The translations under genes were made by a program, and so were the position numbers. From contig CP154957.1 of the NCBI GenBank assembly GCA_039621445.1, positions 38,534,654 through 38,598,653 on the forward strand: a stretch of 64,000 bases of DNA, written 5' to 3'. This document shows positions 45,589 through 54,905 of this stretch, piece after piece; position 1 is the first letter of the stretch; each line of letters starts with the position of its first letter. Under the pieces are notes generated by a model. That model saw nothing but the letters and a program-made list of their open reading frames with translations. It did no database searches and was not told where the DNA came from. Source of the stretch: Euglena gracilis. Taxonomy: Eukaryota > Euglenida > Euglenophyceae > Euglenales.

Positions 45589-46305
45589 CAACTATGGTCG
45601 CCCCCTCGGAAGGGGGGCTTGCGGTTATGGGGTGGGAGGGTCGACCATGGTCGCCTCTTGGAAGGGGGGGAAGCGGTTATGGGGTGGGAGGGTCGACCAT
45701 GGTCGCCCCCTCGGAAGGGGGGGTCGCGGTTATGGGGTGGGGGGGTCGACCATGGTCGCCCCTTGGAAGGGGGGGTCGCGGTTATGGGGTGGGGGGGGCG
45801 ACCATGGTCGCCCCCTGGGAAGGGGGGGGCCGCGGTTATGGGGTGGGGGGTCGACCATGGTCGCCCCTTGGAAGGGGGGGTCGCGGTTATGGGGTGGGGG
45901 GGTCGACCATGGTCGCCCCTTGGAAGGGGGGGAAGCGTTTATGGGGTGGGGGGGTCGACCATGGTCGCCCCCTCGGAAGGGGGGGTCGCGGTTTTGGGGT
46001 GGGGGGGGGTCGACCATGGTCGCCCCTTGGAAGGGGGGGTCGCGGTTATGGGGTGGGGGGGTCGGCCATGGTCGCCCCCTCGGAAGAGGGGGTCGCGGTT
46101 ATGCAGTGGGGGGGTCGACCATGGTCGCCCCTTGGAAGGGGGGGTCGCGGTTATGGAGTGGGGGTCGACCATGGTCGCCCTCGGTCGACCCCCACGGTCG
46201 CCTCGGTCGACCCCCCCCCCCCCCGCCCCCGACCGAGAGCGACCGAGAGCGACCGTGGGCCGACCATGGTCGACCCCCACTACCCCCCCCCCCCAGGCCA
46301 GAACC
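45589..46305 (+). repeat. 52-bp GC-rich minisatellite with tail, copy 2
   Basis: About eleven units of the same 52-bp repeat as at 30290 and the same tail (CTCGGTCGACCCCCAC, GAGAGCGACCGTGGGCCGAC, CACTACCCCCCC). It starts inside a truncated satellite unit (AAAAAGGGATTC). The orientation is the same as copy 1 although the adjoining satellite is inverted. Confidence 0.93.
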
Positions 46306-46492
46306 AGGAGCCCTTTTAGGTGCTGTGTTGTTTCACGTTGAATGCCGAAAATCAGGCATCACCAATAACTCGCGAACATTTCGTGCACAATCGTGAACAC
46401 CAAAATGCGCAGGTCACCCTTCTGCGCATTAAAGTGACGACAATTAAAGTGATCGCGCATTAATTGGCAAACCAGTAAAAGCATTTCAAAAA
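46306..46492. other. spacer without recognisable features
   Basis: Ordinary sequence between the minisatellite tail and the CCCTAA-carrying dispersed repeat. Confidence 0.4.
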
Positions 46493-46672
46493 AATTCTCC
46501 CAAACGTTTTTTCTTCTTCGGTAAAACATGTTTTTTTTTAAAAAAACATGGTTTTTTGTTTCCAAAAAATATATGCCGTCAACCTTTGTTAGGGCTATTT
46601 AGGGTTCGACTCTGCTGTTTGGGGGTGGTGGTTTTGGGGGTGGGTGTCATACAGCGAACAAGTACCTCAAAA
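46493..46672 (-). repeat. dispersed repeat carrying CCCTAA units, inverted copy
   Basis: Reverse complement of the family at 32935-33110, with AACCCTAAATAGCCC in place of the longer CCCTAA tract. Confidence 0.6.
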
Positions 46673-46828
46673 AAATTAGAAATAAAAGAAAAAGGATGAG
46701 TTTGAAGGTGCATTGGGTAGAACAAGGAGATGGTAATGCAAACAACCCCTTTTTCCCATTTTTTTCACCAAAAAAAACACATTTTTTGTTGTTGTTTTCA
46801 AAAAAAAACAAAAAAGTTGTAAAAAGGA

Positions 46829-47824
46829 TCAGCATATATTGGCTGTCCCTGGGGTACTGGCATTGTGCCCCACAGCCTGGCCCATCATCATCTGGTACTT
46901 CCACCAGGGTAGGTCCTGAACCACTGTCCCTGAGGGTTCCACATACCCCCCCCCCCATATTGTCCCAACCACCTTCCCACTGGGACCCCAAATGGACAAT
47001 ATGGGGGGGGGACAATATGGGGGTACCAAAGGAAATTTCATTGGCCGAGCCAAAAAAACCCCCCGTCGGCCGGGCCGAGGGACAATATGGGGGGGGGACA
47101 ATATGGGGGGGGGTAGTATACAGGCTGGGGTGCCACATACATCAGGCCTTGTGCAGGCATCATCTGGCTCTGGCCTGGCAGTGCTGCAGCTTGTCCTGTG
47201 AGACCTGCTGTGGCTGCAGCTGCTGATGTATACATCACAGAATGGGGGTGGGGTACCTGATATCCTGTGGCAGATGCTGCAGCTGCAATGTACAAACTGG
47301 GAGAAGTCTGTGGCAATTGATAAAGGGTGGTCCATGGAATAACCCCAGATGGCAATTGAGCATTGTCTGTCCTTCTCTGTGCAGGGTAATCTCTCTCCTT
47401 CCCATACTCCTGCTGCTGCAGGGTTCTTCTCAAGGCAGGGTATTCTCTCTCCTGCTGCTCATACTCCATACTCCTGCTGCTGCTGCAGGGATCTTCTCTG
47501 TGCAGAACAATCTCTGATCTGTCTGTCCTGATCAGTCCTCCTCCAGTCTGGAGGGAAATCAGCTGCACTCCTCCTGTCCAGAGGGTTACCACACGCTGTC
47601 TTTCTCTCAGGGCTTCTGCTGCGACTTCTTGTCTGTCTTTCCCAGTACTCAGCTCTTCTTTTCCTGTCAGCCTCCTTCCGTTCCCATCGTAGCTGACAAC
47701 GACGTTCCGGACTCACATACGAAGATCCCCACCTGCACTTGAGGTAGTTCTCATACTCCTCTGCTTCCAGGAAACCTTCTCCTTCATCCTCTTCTCTGCT
47801 GTCCCTGCTCCAACGCCTTCTCAT
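46829..47824 (-). pseudogene. SR-like, Gln- and Ala-rich protein, frameshifted and interrupted
   Basis: From an ATG at 47824 the minus strand reads MRRRWSRDSREEDEGEGFLE, then ERQTRSRSRSPERKTACG, an arginine-serine stretch like that of splicing-type SR proteins, then SAQRRSLQQQQEYG. A one-step frame change in the CAG tract (47455-47500) is needed to reach EYPALRRTLQQQEYGKERDY, an Ala-rich part (SLYIAAAASATGYQ) and QGLMYVAPQPVYY. There a TA element (46946-47113) intervenes; beyond it the frame resumes VEPSGTVVQDLPWWKYQMMM and ends at TGA (46829). The upstream exon, if any, is hidden by a GGAGGAGG element. A nuclear RNA-binding role is an inference from composition only. Confidence 0.5.
46946..47113. 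mobile_element. TA-flanked C-run element inside an ORF, ATATTGTCC family
   Basis: TA at 46944-46945, then C13 and ATATTGTCC; the right end is GGACAATATGGGGGGGGG, TA at 47114-47115. Removing 168 bp plus one TA would join two halves of an open frame (PQPVYY with VEPSG). The interior shows the GGCCGACGGGGGG and TTTTTTTGG parts shared with 31195, 37415 and 53469. Confidence 0.92.
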
Positions 47825-47859
47825 AGATTGGAGCTGGGGTCCCCACGGCCAACCAGATA

Positions 47860-48005
47860 CCAGCCAGACCTCCTCCTCCTCTTTTTTCACCAGCCACCAG
47901 CCAGACCTCCTCCTCCTCTTTTCTCCCAGCCACCAGCCACGGCCAGCCGCGGCTGGCCGTGGCTGGCCGCGGCTGCGGCGCCTCCTCCTCTTTTTTTAGT
48001 GGCTT
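47860..48005 (-). repeat. GGAGGAGG / GGCTGGC element
   Basis: Reverse strand: CACTAAAAAAAGAGGAGGAG, alternating GGCCAGCC palindromes, GAGGAGGAGGTCTGGCTGG twice, then GTATCTGGTTGGCCGTGGGG. A copy in + orientation is at 57765-57895. It adjoins the 5' end of the SR-like gene. Confidence 0.65.
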
Positions 48006-48029
48006 CAAAAATTATATAGGGCGAAGACC

Positions 48030-48245
48030 GCACGACGCAACCTCATCGATTTTTATTACGCTCGACGGCTGCGCTCGCCAGGTTTAATCACAACATCCAC
48101 CCCGGCGGATGAGCAGTAGTAACCGGGGTCCACGGCACCAGATGTGCTGCGCAAGAAGTGCTGCGCAAGACGAGACTACTTATTTTTCGGGTGGATGAAC
48201 ATTTCTTCAACATATTTGACGGCAGCACCATATGACTGCGCCGGA
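48030..48245 (-). other. conserved 200-bp module of unknown nature, copy 1
   Basis: The minus strand reads AGTCATATGGTGCTGCCGTC, AGTCTCGTCTT, ATTAAACCTGGCGAGCGCAG and GAGGTTGCGTCGTG, matching 56222-56440 in the same order. A short frame SYGAAVKYVEEMFIHPKNK is possible, but the strongest match (CCTGGCGAGCGCAGCC) lies past its stop, so an RNA element or 3' region is as likely. An ATTATATAGGG box lies at 48011-48020 for transcription in the other direction. Confidence 0.45.
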
Positions 48246-48429
48246 AGAACCGGAAGGGGGGGTTAGTCGACCCCCCCCCCCAACGCCCACCACAACATTT
48301 TCACCAATTTCGGGGAAACGGGGAATTTGGCCAGAAAAGTTTTTCGAAAAATAAAACCCAAAAACACGTGATTTTTGATGGAAAAAAACTTTTTTTTCAC
48401 AAAAAATCTCAAAAAAAGGGGGGGGGGTG

Positions 48430-49680
48430 AAATAAACGAAGGTCAAAAAAGTAAACAAACTTTTGGCACAGTCAAATTTTACTGACATTTTTCTCGTTGA
48501 ACAACACATATTTTGCCAAAAAAAACGCAAACAAAAAGCTTTTCTGCCCCCCCTTTCCAAGAGAATGGCACCCAAACAACTCCTTCCTGAGAGAATCCTG
48601 TGGCCCAAAACTGGCCACCACATCTAGCCCAAAACTGGCCAGAACATCTGGCCCAAAACTGGCCACCACATCTGGCCCCCAAAAAAAAACCATGACATTG
48701 CAAAAAATGTGAAATGCAAAATTTTGGGCCGTTTGCCAGATTGAAAAACTTCTCCCCCAATTTTTTGGTTTCCAAGAACATTTGTCGAACAGCAAATAAA
48801 GAAGGCAAGAAACAAAGATGGAAGTTTCAGAAGAAAACCAGCATCTAAGGACAAAATGTCTGTGAAATCTGTCTTCAGAATTGAAACTTGTGATGCAAGT
48901 AGCAAGTACCAAGCAGAAAACAAGTAGACCCACCAAGGGCCTGTCACCGTGTTGCAGGCAGGCCTCTGCTCGATCGAACGTGGATTTGTTCAGAGCAAAG
49001 GCCTGAGTGGCCTGCATGTGGTGATGTTGGCCCTCTTTCCACAAAGTAATAAGTTCCTGTATTTTCACTTCATTTCAGCACCATGTACTTTCATCATAAT
49101 TATCCACACCGCTTCCACCCGAAACGGCATTGTGACACTGAAGGAGAAGGATTGGGAATGCAAGCATTTTTTTGCATGTGGGTGATTTCTTCAAAAAAGA
49201 CATTTTCCATTGAGGAAAATGTTTGAACCCGCGACCTTACAGTTTCAAACTACATGCTGCACCAACTATACTGTGTGCACAATACACCTCTCAATATCAA
49301 AAGAGGAAAAGGACTAGTCCATCAAATGAAGCAGAAGACAGTTTTGGACAGAACACCAAATTTTGAAAAAAATACTACATTTTGAATGTTGTCAAAGGCA
49401 AATTTCTGTTCTGGTTAATGTGGTGCATGGGGCAAATCAAAGATCCCGAAGAAAAAGTTGCGCTGAGCACCCAGAATCAGGACTTGCCCAGTTCGCGACA
49501 AAAACGAAAAAATTTTCCACCGCGGCCAGCCAGACCTCCTCCTCCTCTTTCAGATCCTCAACACAGAATCCAGCCAGACCTCCTCCTCCTTTAAATCCCC
49601 CAGCCAGCCGTGGCTGGCCATGGCTGGCCAGACCTCCACCTTTTTTTTGCCAGCCAGCCAGCCGCGGCTAGCCGCGGCTA
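48430..49680 (-). mobile_element. composite repeat with tRNA-like head, arm B of a long inverted repeat
   Basis: Inverted copy of 6275-7300 with the same order: palindromic GGAGGAGG end (49500-49690), tRNA-like part (49221-49280), body (48700-49150), 24-bp minisatellite (48598-48680) and GGCAAAATATGTGTTG at 48500. It keeps about 330 bp (49320-49560) that copy A has lost between the palindromic end and TTTGGTGTTCTGTCC. On this strand it leads on to the conserved module at 48030-48245. Confidence 0.72.
49221..49280 (-). tRNA. degenerate tRNA-like head, copy 2
   Basis: The minus strand has GTGCACACAGTATAGTTGGT, anticodon loop TTTGAAA and GCGGGTTCAAAC, but the T stem and the 3' acceptor are replaced by ATTTTCC. 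B-box GGTTCAAAC remains. Not functional as a tRNA. Confidence 0.4.
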
Positions 49681-49739
49681 GCCAGATACCCCAGCTCCAT
49701 TGTCACAACTTGTCGAACTCGGAGCTTCAAACTATACCC

Positions 49740-50170
49740 CTGGTGGGGCTTTCACTTGTCCGACATGATATGCAGACGAAAAAAAATAGACACTCAGAAA
49801 GTGTCTATTTTATTAACCTTCTGTCCACAAACGGCCAAAATGTCCAACGCGAAGTTCCGGTGCCCAACCAGGACACCTCTCTACGGCCGGCCGTTCCGCA
49901 TCACGAGAGGCAGAAAACTCCCCCCTCCACCAGCCAACGTCTTTGCAGTTCGAACAGAAGATGCTGATGCACATCTCCAAGGAGAGAGGCCAGGAAATCC
50001 TGAACTTTGGCGACGTCGTTTCGTTCCTTCGAGATGTCCCTGGTCAGGCGATTTTTGCCAGTTGCAAATTTGCATTTTGCATTCAGCAAAGCGTTTCCTC
50101 ACTTCAACAAGCTTGCCAAAATTTGATGTTCCCAGGTTTTGTGGAAAATAGGCTACAAAAAAATGTGTGT
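49740..50170 (+). other. unknown ORF-like stretch
   Basis: Frames read KFRCPTRTPLYGRPFRITRG and, overlapping in another frame, MLMHISKERGQEILNFGDVV. Either could be an exon of a hAT-like gene whose tail is at 50366, but no motif supports it. Confidence 0.25.
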
Positions 50171-50365
50171 GTCATTTCGATGGTTCAGAAACTGCGTTGT
50201 GCAGGGCTGAGGCTTTGTTTTAAAACAAGTGTTTTTAAACAAGTTTTTTTCCTATTTGCAGTGTTTTATTTAAAAAAAACACTCTTTTTTGAAACAAAAA
50301 ACCGTTTTTAAACCGTTTTTTATTCATGAAAGTTTTTTTGCTTTGTTTTAAAACAAAAAATACGT

Positions 50366-50584
50366 CAGCCCCGGCGTTGTGGCAAATTCGCCAAAGGTCA
50401 CCTGTGGCTGGCAATTCGTGCAATTTTGCCATTGGTTGTTGCACTGGTGCGGCTGTGTCTGACCATCCCTGTCTCCACCGCGACTGTTGAGCGTTCTTTT
50501 TCCTGTCTCCGCTGTCTAAAAACTTATCTCTGTTCGACCATTGGCCAAGCACAGCTTTGCCAACATGGGAATGGAAAGAAATGA
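50366..50584 (+). pseudogene. hAT transposase C-terminal dimerisation domain
   Basis: The frame reads GHLWLAIRAILPLVVALVRL, then TIPVSTATVERSFSCLRCLK and TYLCSTIG, ending at TGA (50582). P-V-S-T-A-T-V-E-R-S-F-S followed by a KT-LRS-like segment is the hallmark of the hAT dimerisation region. The catalytic domain is not visible upstream; T-runs and an A-rich tract occupy 50220-50360. Only the tail survives, or the rest lies in unrecognised exons. Confidence 0.75.
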
Positions 50585-51404
50585 TTTTCTTTTTGCTTTA
50601 TAATATTTTCAAAAAAGTGCATTTGAATATGGAGGCTTTCCCATGTTTCCCTGTTTTGTGTTTTGAAAAAACCCACACTTTTTGGATGGTTCCGAGCCAA
50701 GGTGCAACAAAATTTCAATTTGGGGTTCCTCTTGGTTGCGATTTCAGGCAGTGTGGGCCTCGTCTTTTATCAGTCGTTTAAAACATCGTTTTAAATCAGT
50801 TTAAAACCGTCGTCGAAAATCAAAAAGACGGGTTTTCGACAGTATGGAAAAAGACATAGGGGGCTGGACGTCTTGCCGGCTAACGGAGGCCATCCCAGCT
50901 TTTGCCCTGGGGAGCTTGCTTCACAAAATTCCAGTGTGGAGACGACTGGGGGCACAGTCCGCGAGCTGAGAAAATTTTGCGTTCGCAGTTAAGAAGGAGT
51001 CCAGCCGAAGCCCTCGTCATGTTCAGAAAAGGGTGCAAAAATCTTCTTCCCGATTCCGCCGCCTTGGGATCCCAGTTTCTTCCGAAAAAGTTTTTTCACC
51101 GAAAATCCCTTGGAACCCAAGCTGTACGGGCTGTAGGGGGGGGGGGGGCTAAAAAATGGCGCCGCAGGAAAGCACTGGTGGGGGGGGGGGGGGGAACCCC
51201 CCAGGTTGAGGTGATTCCCGTACAACCCCGCCTAACACTGGGGGGGGGGGGGGGTTTTCAAAACATACTCCAAGAAGAAAACCCTTTTGACATGAAAATT
51301 TCAGGAAAGGCTGGAAACACAAGCAAAAGAGAAAACCAATAAAGAAAGCAAAAAAGAAAGTGCGCAATTTACAACAACAGAGTCCTGTGTTTTTTCTGAA
51401 AACA

Positions 51405-52020
51405 CCACAGGACCCTGACAACAGCTGCCAATACCTTCACTTCTTCTTCTTCTTTTGTAACTTCTTTGACTAAAACTTCACATTAACTTCACATTCAACA
51501 CGTGGAACCTGTGAGTGGAAGAATCACACATGAAACACAACATGGATGACAGACAAATGGGACGGAAAAAAAGAACATTGGCAAATCTAGCAAAGTTCCA
51601 GAATGAAGCCACATGTCCAAAAATTAAAAGCACACAATGCCAGGTGAAAACACTCCTAAAACACGGGTCAAAGACAGAGCTGCAGCAAGTGTTCTCTGTG
51701 AAATGGAAGCAAAAGTTCCTTCATGTAAAACTCCACCAGAAAACCATATGGACCGCCAGAAAATGATAGAAAAACAGAACGCACAATAGAAGACCTGCCA
51801 CACAAGAGGGTGGCGCTCAAAATTGTCAGTCACCCAGGGGAGCGTATTTTGGAAAAAATGGCAAATTTTTGAAAGTGGTCTAGATGCACCAGAAAAGACC
51901 AGGAGAACAATTCTTCAAAAGTCACCTTCAGGGGGCATACCTGCTTCGACGTTCAATAAATACTGCATCAATATATTCCTTATCCTTCAAATAGTTCAAT
52001 TCTGAGTTCCAGACAAAGAA
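51405..52020 (+). repeat. diverged element, inverted partner of 58395-59035
   Basis: ACAGGACCCTGACAACAGC, the TTCACTTCTTC stretch and, at the far end, TGGTCTAGATGCACCAGAAA and GACCAGGAGAACAATTCTTC have counterparts on the opposite strand at 59035-58400. A short frame (NLAKFQNEATCPKIKSTQ) matches RGFNLQNYNLKAKESK only weakly. Element type unknown. Confidence 0.55.
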
Positions 52021-52340
52021 AAACAACGAATTTCAAGGGGAGAGCACACCAGTTTTGCTGCCAATTAGGAAGTCCTTCCGTCCGCGATCGCCGCGAATGT
52101 TTAAAACTGTCGTGTTTTTTTCCCGAAGAAAAAGACGGAAAAAGACGTTTAAGACGGCGTCGAATTGTCGGAATGGTCTTTTATTCTTAAAAAAGACTTT
52201 GGCACCACACTGATTTCAGGGGGGAGGGGGGTGTATTTTTAGTTATTTCCAATGCTGCACTCAACCACTTGGCCATTAGTAACGTTTATAAGGATGATTT
52301 GTTTGCGCTCAACCTCGATGTTCTCCTGAATGACTTCATT

Positions 52341-52788
52341 GGAGGCTAGGCACAGCGGGGGGGGAGGAGGGGGGAGGTGGGAGGGGGGGTGGCGAGCCGC
52401 CGCGCGGGCGGCCGCGCGGGGGGGGGGGGGGGGGGGGGCCCGAGGGCGGCCGCGCGGGCGGCGCGCATCTTAAAATCGGTGATTTTCGGGTCCAAAAAGT
52501 GGTCATTTTTTTGCCTTTTTTGGGCCATTTTTGACCAAAAAAGTGCTTTTTTGGCCGCGCGCAGAGCGCGCCCCAAATTTGCCATTTTATGTCCGAAAAT
52601 AATCATTTTTGGTCATTTTTGGGCCTCAAGAAAGTCGCGATTTTTTCACAAAATTTTTTTTCTTGGCTATGCTAGGCACAGTGGGGGGGGTCCAGGGGGG
52701 GCGAGCGGCCGCGCGGGCGCCGCGCAGGGGCCGCACAGGGGGGGGGAGGGGGGGTCCCGGACCCCCCCGAGCGGCGCGCCTAGCCTCC
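52341..52788 (-). mobile_element. 448-bp non-autonomous element with GGAGGCTAGGC ends, copy 2
   Basis: Inverted relative of 1957-2376; ends GGAGGCTAGGC and GCCTAGCCTCC flanked by ATT on both sides (52338-52340 and 52789-52791). The interior has G-runs, CGCGCGGGCG blocks and the CCATTTTTGACC-like middle. The differing flanks of the two copies show two independent insertions. Confidence 0.8.
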
Positions 52789-52850
52789 ATTTCGAGGAAT
52801 GCCGTACGCTCGGCAACCTTTGCCTTAAGTCCGCTTTGTCAGCACCAGGC

Positions 52851-52929
52851 CTCAGGACAGAGTCTGTGTTGTCAACACAGGACTAAGGGGGGCCTGAGTC
52901 CTGTGTTGGCAACACAGACTTTGTCCTGA
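52851..52929. repeat. hairpin with GACAGAGTCTGTGTTG ends
   Basis: CAGGACAGAGTCTGTGTTGTC, AACACAGGACT, a GGGGGGCC centre and the complement AGTCCTGTGTTGGCAACACA to GTCCTG form a hairpin; a third arm follows at 52935-52962. Built like the CGCCGGTTCTGTCC hairpins but with a different sequence. Confidence 0.65.
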
Positions 52930-53020
52930 GTCCTGTCTTGACAACACAGACTTTGTCCAAAGGCACAAATGAGAGAGAGAAAGCCAAAAGCCATTGAAAA
53001 GCAGCCAATGACCATAAGAC

Positions 53021-53409
53021 GACCTGTTGCTCGCCACATGGCAGGATGGTAAGCCAACGGCCGTAGACATCACCGTCGCGCACGGCTGGCAAGCAGCGGA
53101 GAGGAGCGGCTCTGGAGGACCTTTCTTGAACGACGGGAGCAAGCAAAGCACACCAAGTACGACATCCCATGTCGCAACGGCGGCTGGTCGTTCGCCACGC
53201 TGGCCATGGGCACGTGGGGTGGACTGGGCCCTGAGAGCACCAAACTACTTGCCAGGATGATGAAGCGGACCACCGCCTGGGATCAGGGCGATATACGCTC
53301 CGCACAGGCTAAAAGCTATCAGCTGCTGGCGCTGGCCCTGTTCCGCCAAGTGCACAGATGCTGCGCCCCAAGCACTTCCTTCGTTGAGCACCCTGGGAAC
53401 ACCAACTGA
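53021..53409 (+). pseudogene. LINE-like reverse-transcriptase ORF, C-terminal tail
   Basis: Frame 1 reads DLLLATWQDGKPTAVDITVA, then HGWQAAERS. From about 53095 the match shifts one frame: RTFLERREQAKHTKYDIPCR, NGGWSFATLAMGTWGGLG, AKSYQLLALALFRQVHRC, ending at TGA (53407). RPxD-like start, a (V/L)D(I/V)TV motif, KY..C...G..F.....T.G..G is the usual C-terminal layout of certain non-LTR retrotransposon polymerase ORFs found in algae and marine animals. The polymerase core is absent, so this is a 5'-truncated copy with one frameshift, which fits target-primed insertion. Confidence 0.6.
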
Positions 53410-53468
53410 AACGTGGCACTCCTCGTATATCGCCGCATCGTCCCAAAGACCAGCTGAGACACGACCTA

Positions 53469-53616
53469 CCCCCCCCCATATTGCCCCCCCCCCATATTGT
53501 CCCTCGGCCCGGCCGACGGGGGGTTTTTTTGGCTCGGCCAATGAAATTCCTTTGGTACCCCCATATTGTCCCCCCCCCATATTGTCCATTTGGGGTCCCA
53601 GTGGGAAGGTGGTTGG
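53469..53616. mobile_element. TA-flanked C-run element, ATATTGTCC family, one end trimmed
   Basis: TA at 53467, C9, ATATTGCCCC, interior GGCCGACGGGGGG and TTTTTTTGG, then CCATTTGGGGTCCCAGTGGG and TA at 53617. It is the inverted relative of 46946-47113 but lacks the outer G-run on the right. Confidence 0.75.
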
Positions 53617-53619
53617 TAT

Positions 53620-54100
53620 ATCTCAAGCAGGTGGCCAACAAGGCCGCCCCAACGAGGCGCGCCCGAAGTACGGTGGGAGCAGGACCCGAAACAATGCCGA
53701 AGGGACGACACCCTGCAACCTCAGTCCATCATGGCACGCCCCCAGTGCTGCCGCTCCTCACCCCAGCCCTCACAACCTCGGACCCTGGCCTTTACATGGC
53801 TGATTGCGGGTTCACCTAACCTTCTCACCCCCGGACCATGGGCCCAGCCCATCTGTACATAACCTCTACCCCGGACTGTCAAATCCAGTGGGCAGTGCCA
53901 CTGGCCGGTGGACTCGGTTCGCCCCACCACCGTCATCCCCCTCCTGCAAGCTCCCCTTCCAAACTGGGTGTGAGACAAGAACATGTCAAGAAAAGGTGTC
54001 GAGAAAAAAGAAAAATTTTCGACAATGCTTCGTGAACACTTTGGGACTTTAATCCACATATTCATTTGTATGTGCCAAATTTTTTTGGGTTTCACTTTTC
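53620..54100. other. probable 3' flank of the LINE-like fragment; no gene
   Basis: C-rich ordinary sequence with no recognised motif; possible untranslated tail of the retroelement. Confidence 0.3.
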
Positions 54101-54905
54101 CTAGGGGGGGCGGAGGCCACACAGACAAGCCAAAGGCCCAAGGGGGCCACCACCCAGCCAACCCCCCCAGCCAGCGAGGGGAGGCAGAGAGCCAGGGCAG
54201 CCAAGCACCCCCCCCCCCAGGGGAGCGAGGGAGCCAGGCAGCCAGACCCCTAAGGGAGCGAGAGAGCCAGGCCCCCCCAGGGGGCACCGAGCCCCCCCCC
54301 CCCCCCAGGGGGAACCGAAGCCAGCCCCCCCCCCCCCAGCCCCCAGGGGAGCACCGAGCCGCCCCCCCCCCCCAGCAACCAAGCCAGGACCCCCCCCCCG
54401 GGGGCCCCAGAGCCAACCGAGCAAAGACCCCCCCAGGGGCCCCAGAGAGCACGGACCCAGGACCCCCAGCCCCCACACCAAGGCAAAAGACCCCAGGGGG
54501 ACCCCCGAAAAAAAAACGGAGGCAGACCCCCGGGCAAAAAAAAACCGGAGGCAGACCCCCGGGCAAAAAAAAAGCGAGGGCATACACCGCATGGCCAAAA
54601 AAAACAAAAAGAAGCCCCCCTCCCACCCCAAGCGCCCCACCCCACCCCCCCCATAGGCCCCCCCACACCGGAGGGAGAACCCCATGGGCAAAAAACAAAA
54701 AGGCCCCCACAAAACACCCCAAAGATGGAACACAACAGCACCACCCACCCCCACCCCCCCAACCCACACCACACACCCCCCCACCACCCACCCCCCCCCC
54801 CCCCACCCAGCCCCCCCCCCCCAGGATCAACCCCCACCAGAGCCCCAGAGCGCCAAGCGAGAACCGAGAGGGCGCAAGGAGCACCCCCCCCCCCTGGCCT
54901 TGGGC
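54100..54905 (+). repeat. C-rich, T-poor low-complexity tract
   Basis: Runs of C up to 19 alternate with CCAGGGGAGCGAGGGAGCCAGG-like units (in pieces shorter than that) and, at 54520-54590, GGCAGACCCCCGGGCAAAAA in tandem. T is almost absent from the + strand, so very long stop-free frames exist on both strands (up to 551 codons). They have no domains and are rejected as genes. Confidence 0.8.

Noticed and set aside
45490-46396. 240-283-codon ORFs
   Set aside because: All three frames of the 52-bp minisatellite are open because the unit lacks stops.
48011-48020. TATA box driving a Pol II or Pol III RNA gene on + strand
   Set aside because: ATTATATAGGG is present, but the module conserved downstream reads best on the other strand and the box is absent at the 56.4-kb copy.
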